A stretch of DNA of 64,000 nucleotides, from positions 20,042 to 84,041 of the forward strand of contig NZ_JAFBID010000021.1 of assembly GCF_016811235.1 (NCBI RefSeq), in the 5' to 3' direction. Shown here one piece after another: positions 24,287 to 33,422 of this stretch. Each line of letters opens with the position of its first letter. The stretch's first letter is position 1. The DNA comes from Microvirga arabica. Lineage in GTDB: Bacteria; Pseudomonadota; Alphaproteobacteria; Rhizobiales; Beijerinckiaceae. The notes beneath the pieces are model-generated. The model did not search any database. It was not told the DNA's origin and saw only the letters and a program-made list of their open reading frames with translations. The translations under genes were made by a program, and so were the position numbers.

Positions 24287-26551
24287 TTGCTGTGCCATCC
24301 TGCCCACGCAACGCCGAATCTCAACCATCAAAGCGGCATCTCCTTGCAGTTTCACGCGCCCTCTGAATCAGTCAGCCTGTCGCAGAAGCGCCGCCGGCGC
24401 TCTCTTGCGCGCGGTCGGCTGACCCTCGCCATGGGTCTGTTCGGGGTTGCCTTCATCCTTCTGACCTTCGGCTACATCGCCTGGGAGCAGCGCACCCGCC
24501 TCATCCAGCGCAATGAGGACGACCTTCGCAACGCAGCCTTCTTCCTGGCCGATCACACCGCAAGGCTTATGGAGGTCACGGATCTGACCTTGAAGCAGGC
24601 CACGGCGCTGGTGCAGGGGCAGAGCTGGGATCAGGTGGAAGCATCGCAGCCTCTCTGGCAGCAGATCCATGCTATCGATGAAGCTCTGCCTTATGTCGAC
24701 GGTGTCTGGCTCAACGATCCGAGCGGGCGCCTCCGACTGACATCCGCTCAGTTTCCGCCTCCGGAGTCGAATGCCTCCGGACGCGACGCTTTCACCGCGC
24801 AGGTGAACAGGGATCAGGGCCTGTTCGTGGGCGAGCCGATCCTCGGGCGCGTCACGAAGGTTCCGACCTTCATGATCAGCCGCCGCCTGCAAGGGGGCGA
24901 CGGAGCGTTCAGTGGCATCGCGTCGGTGACCGTGACCCTGTCCTACTTCTACGATTACTGGTCCAAGGTGCGATTGCCGCGTGGCAGCCGGGTGGTGCTC
25001 ATGCGCGGCTCGGACGCGGAGGTCATCGCCCAATATCCGCCGCCGCCCGACGGGCTGTCGTTTGCCCCCATCGACAAATCCGCCTTCGACGCGGCGTTGC
25101 GCGCCACCTCCCAGGCCGGTCTCTATTCCTTCATCAGCATGGGCAGCGAGCGTGTGGGAGCCTACCGCCAGGTTGGCACGATGCCGCTCTACATCAATGT
25201 CAGCATGCCGCAGGATGCTTATTGGACACCCTGGTTCGTCCAGACGCGGCTCTATGGCGCCTTCGCCCTTGTGGCTCTCCTGGCCCTTCTGGCCCTCACG
25301 GCCCTGGCCTCGCAGCAGTTCCATGAGCAGGCCGCGAATGCGGCTCTCCTGGAGAATCAGGTTGCCTTGCGTACTCATGAGCTGCGAACCGAAAGCGCAG
25401 CCCTGGAGGTTCTCAACCGGACCGGCAGCGTTCTTGCAGCGGAACTCGATCTGGACCGCATCATCGAAAGCGTGGTCGATGCCGGTGTCGAACTGACCGA
25501 AGCGCAGGCAGGGGCGTTCTTCTGCGGCGGCGCTCAGGGCGGCAAGGAGCACTACGGCAAGTTCGCCTCCGTGGGCTTCAATGAAGCCTTCGCTGCCCTC
25601 GATATCCGGACCATCTGTGCGCCAGCCTTTACAGAAGGCAAGTCCGTCCGCCTGGATAACATCGCCGTCGAGCAAGGCTATGACGGCACGCCGTTCACGG
25701 CGGACGCCACACCCGGCCGGCCGGTGATCCGCAGCCTCATGGCGGTTCCGGTCCTGCTGCGCAATGGCGTGACTCATGGCGTTCTCGCCTTCGGCCATGA
25801 ACGATCGGGAGTTTTCAACGCACGATCCGAGCGCCTGCTCGCGGGCCTGACGTCACAGGCTGCCATCGCGCTCGAGAACAGCCGCCTCTACCGCAATGCC
25901 CAGAACGAGATCGAGGAGCGCAAGCAGGCCCAGACCCAGCAATCCCTCCTGATCCGCGAGCTTCATCACCGGGTGAAGAACACGCTCGCCACCGTTCAGG
26001 CCGTGGTGGGCGCGACCGCGCGCTCGGCTTCGAACATCGACGATTTCTACCAGGCTTTCGTCGGGCGCATCATCTCGCTGGCCAACACCCACTCCCTGCT
26101 GACCGAGGCCGTCTGGCAGACCGCGTCCTTGCGCGAGATCATGGAGAAGGAACTGCGCCCCTACAACGATGTGAGGGGGCAGCGGATCTCCCTGAACGGG
26201 CCTGCAGTCGAGCTGCCTTCGGACGCTGCTGTGCCGATCGGCATGGCGATCCACGAGCTGACCACCAACGCGGCCAAGTACGGCGCCCTGTCGGTGCCGC
26301 GCGGCAAGGTGTCCGTCTCCTGGGAGGCGGAAGCGGCCGAGGAGGGCACGAGGCTCAAGCTGGTCTGGGAGGAGCGCGGGGGCCCCGAGGTCTCCGTTCC
26401 GACCAGGCAGGGCTTCGGGTCGCGCCTGCTGCACCGGGTGCTGGCAACACAGCTGAATGCCAAGGTGGACATGGATTTCCGGCCGGAAGGCCTCAAGGTG
26501 GCACTCGACACCGTTCTCAAGCAAGAACCCAACAAGGGCCCGGCGCTCTGA
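24287..26551 (+). CDS. Membrane sensor histidine kinase (HWE/HisKA_2 type) with GAF domain
   Basis: About 754 residues. A basic stretch and a first membrane helix (about 46-66), an extracytoplasmic dCache-like sensor region (about 70-320), a second helix (about 323-345), a short coiled coil, a GAF domain (about 370-540), the phospho-acceptor region LIRELHHRVKNTLATVQ with His near 560, and an ATPase domain (AIHELTTNAAKYGAL near 660, GFGSRLL near 708). The RELHHRVKN form is typical of HWE/HisKA_2 kinases. No response regulator is adjacent. The start is uncertain: no ATG precedes the first helix, so the TTG at 24287 is used; another TTG lies about 20 codons downstream. Confidence 0.85.
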   Translation: MLCHPAHATPNLNHQSGISLQFHAPSESVSLSQKRRRRSLARGRLTLAMGLFGVAFILLTFGYIAWEQRTRLIQRNEDDLRNAAFFLADHTARLMEVTDLTLKQATALVQGQSWDQVEASQPLWQQIHAIDEALPYVDGVWLNDPSGRLRLTSAQFPPPESNASGRDAFTAQVNRDQGLFVGEPILGRVTKVPTFMISRRLQGGDGAFSGIASVTVTLSYFYDYWSKVRLPRGSRVVLMRGSDAEVIAQYPPPPDGLSFAPIDKSAFDAALRATSQAGLYSFISMGSERVGAYRQVGTMPLYINVSMPQDAYWTPWFVQTRLYGAFALVALLALLALTALASQQFHEQAANAALLENQVALRTHELRTESAALEVLNRTGSVLAAELDLDRIIESVVDAGVELTEAQAGAFFCGGAQGGKEHYGKFASVGFNEAFAALDIRTICAPAFTEGKSVRLDNIAVEQGYDGTPFTADATPGRPVIRSLMAVPVLLRNGVTHGVLAFGHERSGVFNARSERLLAGLTSQAAIALENSRLYRNAQNEIEERKQAQTQQSLLIRELHHRVKNTLATVQAVVGATARSASNIDDFYQAFVGRIISLANTHSLLTEAVWQTASLREIMEKELRPYNDVRGQRISLNGPAVELPSDAAVPIGMAIHELTTNAAKYGALSVPRGKVSVSWEAEAAEEGTRLKLVWEERGGPEVSVPTRQGFGSRLLHRVLATQLNAKVDMDFRPEGLKVALDTVLKQEPNKGPAL

Positions 26552-26656
26552 GGCGTTCGTTTCCTTGCAAACGCGGCTTGCGGCCGGGCGCGCCAATGTG
26601 ATGGCGGTTTTGGTTGGCGGATGGGCCTGAAACTCTTATCTAGACGGCATCGGGAA

Positions 26657-26677
26657 CGGAGTTCGGGATGAACTCCG
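26657..26677 (+). promoter_or_regulatory. Hairpin in the leader of hemH
   Basis: Perfect 8-base arms CGGAGTTC and GAACTCCG with a 5-base loop, ending 19 bases before the hemH start. It has no T tract. It could be an operator or an mRNA structure affecting translation; no known iron or heme box was recognised in it. Confidence 0.35.
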
Positions 26678-26696
26678 CGGCCAAGGGGCTTTTCTT

Positions 26697-27758
26697 ATGA
26701 ACGAGACCGTCAATTTGAACGATCTGCGCCAGGGCGTCCGTCCGGTGGACCACCCGCCCGTGAGGGCCGGGCGGATCGGCGTGCTTCTGATGAATTTGGG
26801 CACCCCTGAGGGCACAAGCTACTGGCCCATGCGCCGCTACCTGAAGGAGTTCCTCTCCGACCGACGGGTGATCGAAACCCCGCGCCTTCTGTGGTGGCCG
26901 ATCCTCAACCTGATCATCCTGACCAAGCGCCCCGGACCCAAGGGCCGCGATTACGCGTCGATCTGGAACAACGAGCGCGACGAGGGCCCGCTCAAGACCA
27001 TCACCCGCAATCAGGCGGAGAAGGTCACGCAGCACCTCAAGAGCATCGCGGGCGACAGGATCACGGTCGACTGGGCCATGCGCTACGGCAAGCCCGAGGT
27101 GCGCGAGCGTATCCAGGCCCTGCTCGACCAGGGCTGCGACCGCATCCTCCTGGTGCCGCTCTACCCGCAATATGCCGCCGCCACCTCGGCGACCGCCTGC
27201 GATCAGGCGTTCCGCGCATTGATGGACATGCGCTGGCAGCCGAGCGTGCGCGTCTCGCCGCCTTACCACGATGACCCGGTCTATATCGATTCCGTGGTCT
27301 CCTCGATGAGGAAGGAGCTGGCGAAGCTCCCCTTCGAGCCCGAGGTGGTCCTCGTCTCCTTCCACGGCGTGCCGAAGGAATACCTGCTGAAGGGTGATCC
27401 CTATCACTGCCAATGCGTGAAGACTTGGCGCCTCATGCGCGAGGCCTTCGGCTGGTCGCCGGACAAGTTCCGCATGAGCTTCCAATCCCGGTTCGGCACG
27501 GCGGAATGGCTGCAGCCCTACACCGACAAGACCGTGGAGGCGCTGGCCAAAAGCGGGGTGAAGCGCATGGCCATCGTGGCCCCTGGCTTCTCGGCGGATT
27601 GCCTGGAGACCCTGGAGGAGCTCGACGGCGAGAACCGCGAGATCTTCATGCACAACGGCGGCGAGCAGTTCGCCTATCTGCCCTGCCTCAACGACAGCGA
27701 CGACGGCATGCGGGTCATCAACCACATTGTCGAGCGCGAGCTTCAGGGGTGGCTCTGA
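26697..27758 (+). CDS. hemH: Ferrochelatase
   Basis: A 353-residue enzyme that inserts Fe2+ into protoporphyrin IX, the last step of heme synthesis. The start of the domain RIGVLLMNLGTPEGTSYWPM (near 21), the LVPLYPQYAAATSA loop (near 150) and VLVSFHGVPKEYLLKGDPYH with the metal-binding His (near 220) are present, followed by CQCVKTW. C-terminal FSADCLETLEELDGE carries the acidic residues of the active site. The family length is normal. An AAGGGG ribosome site precedes the ATG. The next gene follows after only 21 bases. Confidence 0.95.
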   Translation: MNETVNLNDLRQGVRPVDHPPVRAGRIGVLLMNLGTPEGTSYWPMRRYLKEFLSDRRVIETPRLLWWPILNLIILTKRPGPKGRDYASIWNNERDEGPLKTITRNQAEKVTQHLKSIAGDRITVDWAMRYGKPEVRERIQALLDQGCDRILLVPLYPQYAAATSATACDQAFRALMDMRWQPSVRVSPPYHDDPVYIDSVVSSMRKELAKLPFEPEVVLVSFHGVPKEYLLKGDPYHCQCVKTWRLMREAFGWSPDKFRMSFQSRFGTAEWLQPYTDKTVEALAKSGVKRMAIVAPGFSADCLETLEELDGENREIFMHNGGEQFAYLPCLNDSDDGMRVINHIVERELQGWL

Positions 27759-27779
27759 ATGTCCTTATGAGGCGAAATC

Positions 27780-28577
27780 TTGGCGCTCTCACGCCACGAT
27801 GAACTGATCGACCAGGGCTTGGCGTTCGCCCTAGCTGTTTGTGCCGAGGCCGGCGACATTCTCCGCGAGATCCGCGGCAGGGGAAACGTCGCCGTCGACG
27901 GTAAAGACGGCTTTGAACTCGTTACCGATGCGGATCTCGCCGTTGACCGTCTTTTCAGGGAGCGCATCGCGCAGACCTTCAAGGATCATGCCGTCCTATC
28001 CGAGGAAGGTGGGGACAGCGGGAACTCCTCGAAGGCGTTGTGCTGGGTTGTCGATCCGCTCGACGGCACTGCGAATTTTGTCCATGGACACGATCATGTC
28101 GCCGTCTCGGCGGCGCTCAGGATCGACGGCGTGTCTGTGCTCGGCGTCGTTCACGCCCCTTTCCAGGGGCAAACCTTCTGGGCCGTTGCAGGGCGAGGTG
28201 CGTACCGCAACGGCCAAAGAATCACGGCTTCGTCCCTGGCCGATGTTCGGCGCGCCCTGATCGGAACAGGTTTTCCTCATCATCGTACCCGGATCGACGA
28301 GGTCGTGGATCGCCTGAAGCCGCTCCTGCGCGAATTCGGCGACATCCGCCGCCTCGCGGCTCCCGCACTCGATATCTGCTGGGTCGCCGACGGCCGCCTC
28401 ACCGGCTTCATCGACAGGATCCGTGAATGGGACGTTGCGGCAGCCGGATTGATCGCAACGGAGGCCGGTGCGCGCATGACGATGCTTGAGCCGGCTGACG
28501 GCGAGGGAGATGATGGGACCGACTACCTGATCGCAGCGCCTGGGATCTTCGAGCGACTACGCGCCGTGCTGCGGTAG
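27780..28577 (+). CDS. Inositol monophosphatase family protein
   Basis: A 265-residue Mg2+-dependent phosphatase. Metal-binding motifs are complete: SEEGG near 73, WVVDPLDGTANFVHG near 88-102 and IREWDVAAAGLIATEAGA near 215. Members dephosphorylate inositol phosphate, histidinol phosphate, 3'-phosphoadenosine or fructose bisphosphate, and the substrate cannot be read from sequence. A TTG start with a GAGG ribosome site is used since the nearest in-frame ATG upstream runs into a stop. Probably co-transcribed with hemH. A separate HisN is encoded at 45807-46589. Confidence 0.85.
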   Translation: MALSRHDELIDQGLAFALAVCAEAGDILREIRGRGNVAVDGKDGFELVTDADLAVDRLFRERIAQTFKDHAVLSEEGGDSGNSSKALCWVVDPLDGTANFVHGHDHVAVSAALRIDGVSVLGVVHAPFQGQTFWAVAGRGAYRNGQRITASSLADVRRALIGTGFPHHRTRIDEVVDRLKPLLREFGDIRRLAAPALDICWVADGRLTGFIDRIREWDVAAAGLIATEAGARMTMLEPADGEGDDGTDYLIAAPGIFERLRAVLR

Positions 28578-28712
28578 TTCCCTGATCGAATGACGGTGTC
28601 GTATCCGGACATCAGTCCGCCTCTTGTCCGCAAGATGCCTGCCTCCTCTCTAGGACTCGCAGCCTGTTTGGGATAGCGTGAGCCTTCTGCAACGACGTTG
28701 CCCGGGGGCTTT

Positions 28713-29699
28713 ATGCTGGTGAGTGGTTTCGACATCTTCGTCATCGTTCTGGTGCTGCTCGTCGTGGTAACGATCGCCATGGGCATCAGGACGGTCCCGC
28801 AGGGCTATGCCTATACGGTGGAGCGGTTCGGGCGCTATTCGCGCACGCTCACCCCCGGCCTCGGCCTGATCGTGCCCTACATCGACCAGATCGGCAAAAA
28901 GGTGAATGTCATGGAGCAGGTGCTCGACATTCCGAGCCAGGAGGCTTTCACCCGGGACAACGCGGGCGTCACCATCGATGCCGCCGCCTTCTATCAGATC
29001 CTCGACCCCGCCCGCGCTTCCTACGAGGTCTCGGACATGAACCAGGCCCTGCTGGTTCTGACCATGACCAATATCCGCACGGTCGTCGGCTCGATGGATC
29101 TTGACCAACTTCTGTCCCATCGCGACGAGATCAACGAGCGCCTGCTGCGGGTAATGGATGCGGCCGCCTCGCCCTGGGGTGCCAAGGTCACCCGCGTCGA
29201 GATCAAAGACATCCTCCCGCCGCAGGACCTTGCCGGCGCCATGGCGCGCCAGATGAAGGCCGAGCGCGAGAAGCGCGCTGCCGTGCTCGAGGCGGAAGGC
29301 CTGCGCCAGGCGGAAATCCTGCGGGCTGAAGGCCAGAAGCAGTCGCAGATCCTGGCCGCGGAAGGCCGGCGGGAAGCGGCGTTCCGCGATGCGGAGGCCC
29401 GCGAGCGGCAGGCGGAGGCAGAGGCGAAGGCCACCGGGATGGTGAGCGAGGCCATCACGAAGGGCGATCTGGCTGCGGCGAATTTCATCGTGGCTGAGAA
29501 ATACATCGATGCAATCCGCGCGCTTGCATCGGCCCCTAACCAGAAGGTCGTGATCGTGCCGATCGAGGCGGCAGGTCTCGCCGGAACGCTCGGCGGCATC
29601 GCGGAGCTCACCAAGTCGGTGTTCGGCGAGGGCGGAGCTGGCCTCAACAGGCCCGCGCGAAGCGTCCCCACGGTTTCCGGAGGAGCCGAGCGCTCATGA
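28713..29699 (+). CDS. SPFH/band 7 membrane protein (QmcA/stomatin-like)
   Basis: A 328-residue protein: one N-terminal membrane helix (about 5-25), then an SPFH domain beginning RTVPQGYAYTVERFGRYSRTLTPG, and a long Ala/Glu/Arg-rich coiled coil (about 175-260). The start at 28713 is chosen by the preceding G-rich ribosome site. Such proteins form oligomeric cages at flotillin-like membrane microdomains and may control membrane proteases. It overlaps the NfeD gene (ATGA), its usual partner. Confidence 0.9.
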   Translation: MLVSGFDIFVIVLVLLVVVTIAMGIRTVPQGYAYTVERFGRYSRTLTPGLGLIVPYIDQIGKKVNVMEQVLDIPSQEAFTRDNAGVTIDAAAFYQILDPARASYEVSDMNQALLVLTMTNIRTVVGSMDLDQLLSHRDEINERLLRVMDAAASPWGAKVTRVEIKDILPPQDLAGAMARQMKAEREKRAAVLEAEGLRQAEILRAEGQKQSQILAAEGRREAAFRDAEARERQAEAEAKATGMVSEAITKGDLAAANFIVAEKYIDAIRALASAPNQKVVIVPIEAAGLAGTLGGIAELTKSVFGEGGAGLNRPARSVPTVSGGAERS

Positions 29700-30145
29700 T
29701 CCGGGATGCCTTCATCAGCCTCGGAGCCTGGGCTTGGATCATCCTCGGGGTGCTCCTGATCGGGGTCGAGCTGCTGGCGCCGGGAGCGTTCTTCCTCTGG
29801 CTCGGATTGGCTGCCATCGCAACGGGGTTGATCGATGCGGTGCTGGACCTCTCCTGGCAGGCCTCGGCGCTCCTCTTCGCGCTGCTCTGTGTGGCGGCGG
29901 TGATCTTGGGACGAGCCGTCACTCGCTCCAAAACACAGAATGAGCCTCAGGCCGAGACGCTCAACCGGCGCGGCCAATCCCTCGTAGGCCGGGTCTTCAC
30001 CCTTGAGACCCCGATCAAAGATGGGGAAGGGCGCATCCGGATCGACGACAGCTCCTGGCGCGTGACGGGAGCCGATCGCTTCGCCGGCGCCAAGGTGCGC
30101 GTGGTGCGGATTGAGGGATCGACCCTGGTGGTCGATGATCCATAG
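29696..30145 (+). CDS. NfeD family protein, partner of the SPFH protein
   Basis: A 149-residue protein with two or three hydrophobic segments in the first 80 residues (WIILGVLLIGVELLAPGAFF, WLGLAAIATGLIDAVLDL) and a C-terminal OB-fold of about 60 residues (LVGRVFTLETPIKDGEGRI, VRVVRIEGSTLVV). This is the short NfeD form without a protease domain. The start overlaps the SPFH stop, showing translational coupling; the pair likely works as one membrane complex. Confidence 0.9.
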   Translation: MIRDAFISLGAWAWIILGVLLIGVELLAPGAFFLWLGLAAIATGLIDAVLDLSWQASALLFALLCVAAVILGRAVTRSKTQNEPQAETLNRRGQSLVGRVFTLETPIKDGEGRIRIDDSSWRVTGADRFAGAKVRVVRIEGSTLVVDDP

Positions 30146-30205
30146 GGATTTTCAGGCGAAGTGGATGCCGGTTCGCCGTCAAGAAAATGCGCTAGGCAAA
30201 AATCT

Positions 30206-31201
30206 TTACGCCGCGCCCGCGCGCAGCAGGTCGAGGTAGTGCACCAGGCCGACGGGCCGATTTTGCTCGACCACGATCAGCGCGGTGATCCGGGAGGCTT
30301 CTTCCATCTCGAGAGCGCTGGCCACGAGGGCGTCCGGCGCGATGGTGCGCGGCGTCTTCGTCATGATGGCCGTCACCGGAAGCGTCGCGAGGTCGGGCCT
30401 CAGGTTGCGGCGCAGGTCGCCGTCGGTGACGATTCCGGCGAGCGTGCCGTCGCCATGGACCACGATGACGGCACCAAAACCCTTGCGGCCGATTTCCTCA
30501 ATGGCCTCGCCCATGCGGGCGTCAATGCCGACAACCGGCAGGCGCTCGTCCTTATGCATGATCTCGCGCACGAGCTTGAGCCGCGCCCCGAGCTTTCCGC
30601 CCGGATGGAAGACCCGGAAATTGTCGGCCGTGAACCCGCGCCGCTCCAGCAGGGCGACGGCCAAGGCATCGCCCAGCGCCAGCTGGACGGTGGTGGAAGT
30701 GGTTGGCGCCAGCCCGTTGGGGCAGGCCTCCTTGGCTTTGGGAAGGGTCAGGCAAATGTCGGCGGCGCGTCCCAGGGTCGAGGCGGCGTTCGAGGTCAGG
30801 GCGATCAGGGGCACCCGGAAACGCCGGGAATAGCCGATGATGTCGGCAAGCTCCGCCGTCTCTCCCGACCAGGACAGGGCGATGATCACGTCATCGGCTT
30901 GGATCATGCCGAGATCGCCGTGGCTCGCCTCCGCCGGGTGGACGTAATGGGCGGGGGTGCCGGTGGACGCGAAGGTGGCGGTCATCTTGCGGCCCACATG
31001 GCCGGACTTGCCCATGCCGGTGACGATGACCCGGCCCTTGGCCGCTGCGATCGTTTCAACCGCTGCGGTAAAGGGCTGCCCAAGACCGTTGCCGATGGCC
31101 TCCATCAGGATCGTCAGGCCATCGCGCTCGGTCTCGAGCGTGCGCAGGGCCGATTGGATGGCCGGATCGGGCGAGCGGGGTGCGGGTTTTGCAAGTGCCA
31201 T
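30206..31201 (-). CDS. kdsD: Arabinose-5-phosphate isomerase, KpsF/GutQ family
   Basis: A 331-residue enzyme that converts ribulose-5-phosphate to arabinose-5-phosphate, the first step towards KDO for lipopolysaccharide. An N-terminal SIS domain (GRVIVTGMGKSGHVGRK near 49, HPAEASHGDLGMI near 87, ALSWSGETAEL near 108) is followed by two CBS domains (MHKDERLPVV near 215, IMTKTPRTIAPDALV near 280). Length is standard. It is the next gene after galU on the same strand with 61 bases between them, so the two envelope-sugar genes may share a transcript. Confidence 0.93.
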   Translation of the reverse strand: MALAKPAPRSPDPAIQSALRTLETERDGLTILMEAIGNGLGQPFTAAVETIAAAKGRVIVTGMGKSGHVGRKMTATFASTGTPAHYVHPAEASHGDLGMIQADDVIIALSWSGETAELADIIGYSRRFRVPLIALTSNAASTLGRAADICLTLPKAKEACPNGLAPTTSTTVQLALGDALAVALLERRGFTADNFRVFHPGGKLGARLKLVREIMHKDERLPVVGIDARMGEAIEEIGRKGFGAVIVVHGDGTLAGIVTDGDLRRNLRPDLATLPVTAIMTKTPRTIAPDALVASALEMEEASRITALIVVEQNRPVGLVHYLDLLRAGAA

Positions 31202-31262
31202 GGCCGCCCTCTAGCACAAGCGGGCGGCTATACGGAACCCTTTGAGGGAACCCTGAAGCCGC

Positions 31263-32141
31263 CTACTTCTGCCGCAGCAGCGCTTCGAGTTCCCGGCGGA
31301 ACTCCGCCGAGAGCTCCTCGCGCTCGAGGGCATAGGCCACGTTGGCCATGAGGAAGCCGATCTTCGAGCCCGTGTCGTAGGTCTTGCCCTGGTACTTCAT
31401 GCCGAAGAAGGGCTGCTCCTTCATGAGGCGGATCATGGAATCCGTCAGCTGGATCTCGTTGCCGGCGCCGCGCTCCTGGGTGGAGAGCAGGTCGAACACC
31501 TGGGGCTGCAGGATATAGCGGCCGGAGATGATGTAGTTCGACGGCGCGGTGCCCTTCGCGGGCTTTTCCACCATGCCGGTGATCTCGAAGGTCTGGCCGA
31601 ATTCCTGGCCCACCGAGACAATGCCGTACTGGTGGGTCTGGTCCTCGGGCACCTCTTCCACGGCGATGATGTTACCGCCGTGCTTCTCGTAAGCCGCGAT
31701 CATCTGCTCCATGGAGCCGCGGCTGAGCATGTCGGGCAGGATCACCGCGAAGGGCTCGTCGCCCACCAGTTCCCTGGCGCACCAGACCGCATGGCCGAGG
31801 CCCAAGGGCTCCTGCTGGCGGGTGAAGCTCGTCTGGCCGGCCTTTGGCTGGTCCTTGGCCAGGAGCTCCAGCTCCTTGGTCTTGCCGCGGCCCTCAAGGG
31901 TGCGGTTGAGCTCGTAGGCGATGTCGAAATGATCCTCGATCACGGCCTTGTTGCGGCCGGTGACGAAGATGAAATGCTCGATCCCGGCGGCGCGGGCCTC
32001 GTCGACCACGTGCTGCACCACGGGACGGTCGACGACGCACAGCATCTCCTTGGGCACGGCCTTGGTGGCTGGCAGGAACCGGGTGCCGAGACCGGCGACA
32101 GGCAGGACTGCTTTGCGGATACGCTTCATTGAATGAGCCAT
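31263..32141 (-). CDS. galU: UTP-glucose-1-phosphate uridylyltransferase
   Basis: A 292-residue enzyme making UDP-glucose for exopolysaccharide, LPS and periplasmic glucans. The nucleotide-binding motif KAVLPVAGLGTRFLPATKAV is near residue 9; PKEMLCVVDRPVVQHVVDEA follows and AVILPDMLS near 133 is typical. Either the ATG at 32141 or that at 32129 (MKRIRKAV) may be the true start. It is divergent from galE, which uses its product, across a 200-base shared upstream region. Confidence 0.95.
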   Translation of the reverse strand: MAHSMKRIRKAVLPVAGLGTRFLPATKAVPKEMLCVVDRPVVQHVVDEARAAGIEHFIFVTGRNKAVIEDHFDIAYELNRTLEGRGKTKELELLAKDQPKAGQTSFTRQQEPLGLGHAVWCARELVGDEPFAVILPDMLSRGSMEQMIAAYEKHGGNIIAVEEVPEDQTHQYGIVSVGQEFGQTFEITGMVEKPAKGTAPSNYIISGRYILQPQVFDLLSTQERGAGNEIQLTDSMIRLMKEQPFFGMKYQGKTYDTGSKIGFLMANVAYALEREELSAEFRRELEALLRQK

Positions 32142-32342
32142 GAGTGAGCAGAAAGGTGGAGGGATAATCTAAGACAGGGCCCGGAAAAGGAAACCGACAA
32201 AGGCCAAGCTTGAGCTACCCATAACGCGGTACGCTCCGGCTTGTTTCATCGGCCATGCTTCTTCATTGAAGCTTGGGACCTGAATTGAACCTGAAGCGTT
32301 TTGGTTAAGCTGCCGAGCGAGGCAGTTGTTTCGGAGATCGAC

Positions 32343-33329
32343 ATGGCGGTACTGGTGACGGGCGGCGCGGGCTATATCGGCAGCCACATGGTGCTCGAGC
32401 TTCTGGATGCGGGCGAGACCGTGGTGGTGCTCGACAACCTGTCGACGGGGTTCCGCTGGGCAGTGCCGCAGGAGGCTACCTTCGTCACCGGCGACGTGAG
32501 CGACCAGGCCCTCGTGTCCAGCCTCATCGATGAGCACGGCATCGACAGCATCCTGCATTTTGCCGCCAAGATCGTGGTGCCGGAATCCGTCACGGATCCC
32601 TTGGGCTACTACTTCGGCAACACCGTGAAGACCCGGGCTCTCATCGAAACGGCGGTCCAGAAGGGCATCAAAAACTTCGTCTTTTCCTCCACGGCCGCCG
32701 TCTACGGCAATGCCGAGGCGCCCCTTCTGACCGAGGACATGCCGCTGGTGCCGATCAACCCCTATGGCCGCAGCAAGCTTATGAGCGAATGGATGCTGCA
32801 GGATGCCCATGCGGCCCATGGGCTGCGCTATGCCATCCTGCGCTATTTCAACGTCGCCGGGGCCGACCCCAAGGGCCGCTCCGGCCAGTCGACCCCGCAG
32901 GCGACGCACCTCATCAAGGTGGCGGCTCAGGCCGCGCTCGGTCAGCGGCCTCATCTCGACGTGTTCGGGACGGATTACGCGACCCCGGACGGCACCTGCG
33001 TGCGCGATTACATTCAGGTCAACGACCTCGCCCGGGCCCATCTCGTCGCTCTCCAGCACCTGCGCAACGGCGGTGACTGCACGATCATGAATTGCGGCTA
33101 TGGCCACGGCGCCTCGGTGCTGGAGGTCGTCGACGTGGTCAAGAAGGTTTCAGGCGTCGATTTCGAGGTTCGCCTGAGCCCACGCCGGCCCGGCGATCCG
33201 GCCCAGCTCGTCGCTAAGGTCGACCGGATTCGTGAGCTCGGCTGGACGCCGCAGCACGACGATCTGGAGGCCATTGTCGATCAGGCGCTGCGCTGGGAGC
33301 AGGCCCTGGCGGGTCGAAAAGCCGCATAG
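32343..33329 (+). CDS. galE: UDP-glucose 4-epimerase
   Basis: A 328-residue extended short-chain dehydrogenase that interconverts UDP-glucose and UDP-galactose. NAD-binding GGAGYIGSHM lies at residues 7-16, SSTAAVYG near 117 supplies the catalytic Ser/Thr, and YGRSKLMSEWM near 142 the Tyr-x3-Lys pair; RYFNVAGADP is also standard. The ATG at 32343 has a GGAG ribosome site; the upstream extension is not needed. Pairs functionally with the divergent galU. Confidence 0.95.
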   Translation: MAVLVTGGAGYIGSHMVLELLDAGETVVVLDNLSTGFRWAVPQEATFVTGDVSDQALVSSLIDEHGIDSILHFAAKIVVPESVTDPLGYYFGNTVKTRALIETAVQKGIKNFVFSSTAAVYGNAEAPLLTEDMPLVPINPYGRSKLMSEWMLQDAHAAHGLRYAILRYFNVAGADPKGRSGQSTPQATHLIKVAAQAALGQRPHLDVFGTDYATPDGTCVRDYIQVNDLARAHLVALQHLRNGGDCTIMNCGYGHGASVLEVVDVVKKVSGVDFEVRLSPRRPGDPAQLVAKVDRIRELGWTPQHDDLEAIVDQALRWEQALAGRKAA

Positions 33330-33422
33330 GTCCCTACCTATAAGGCTAGCTGTCAACCGGCTGTTAACTCTCGTAGTGTCGCAATGGCAGGACGATCCGT
33401 CCTGTTTCCGTGAGCGACCCCT

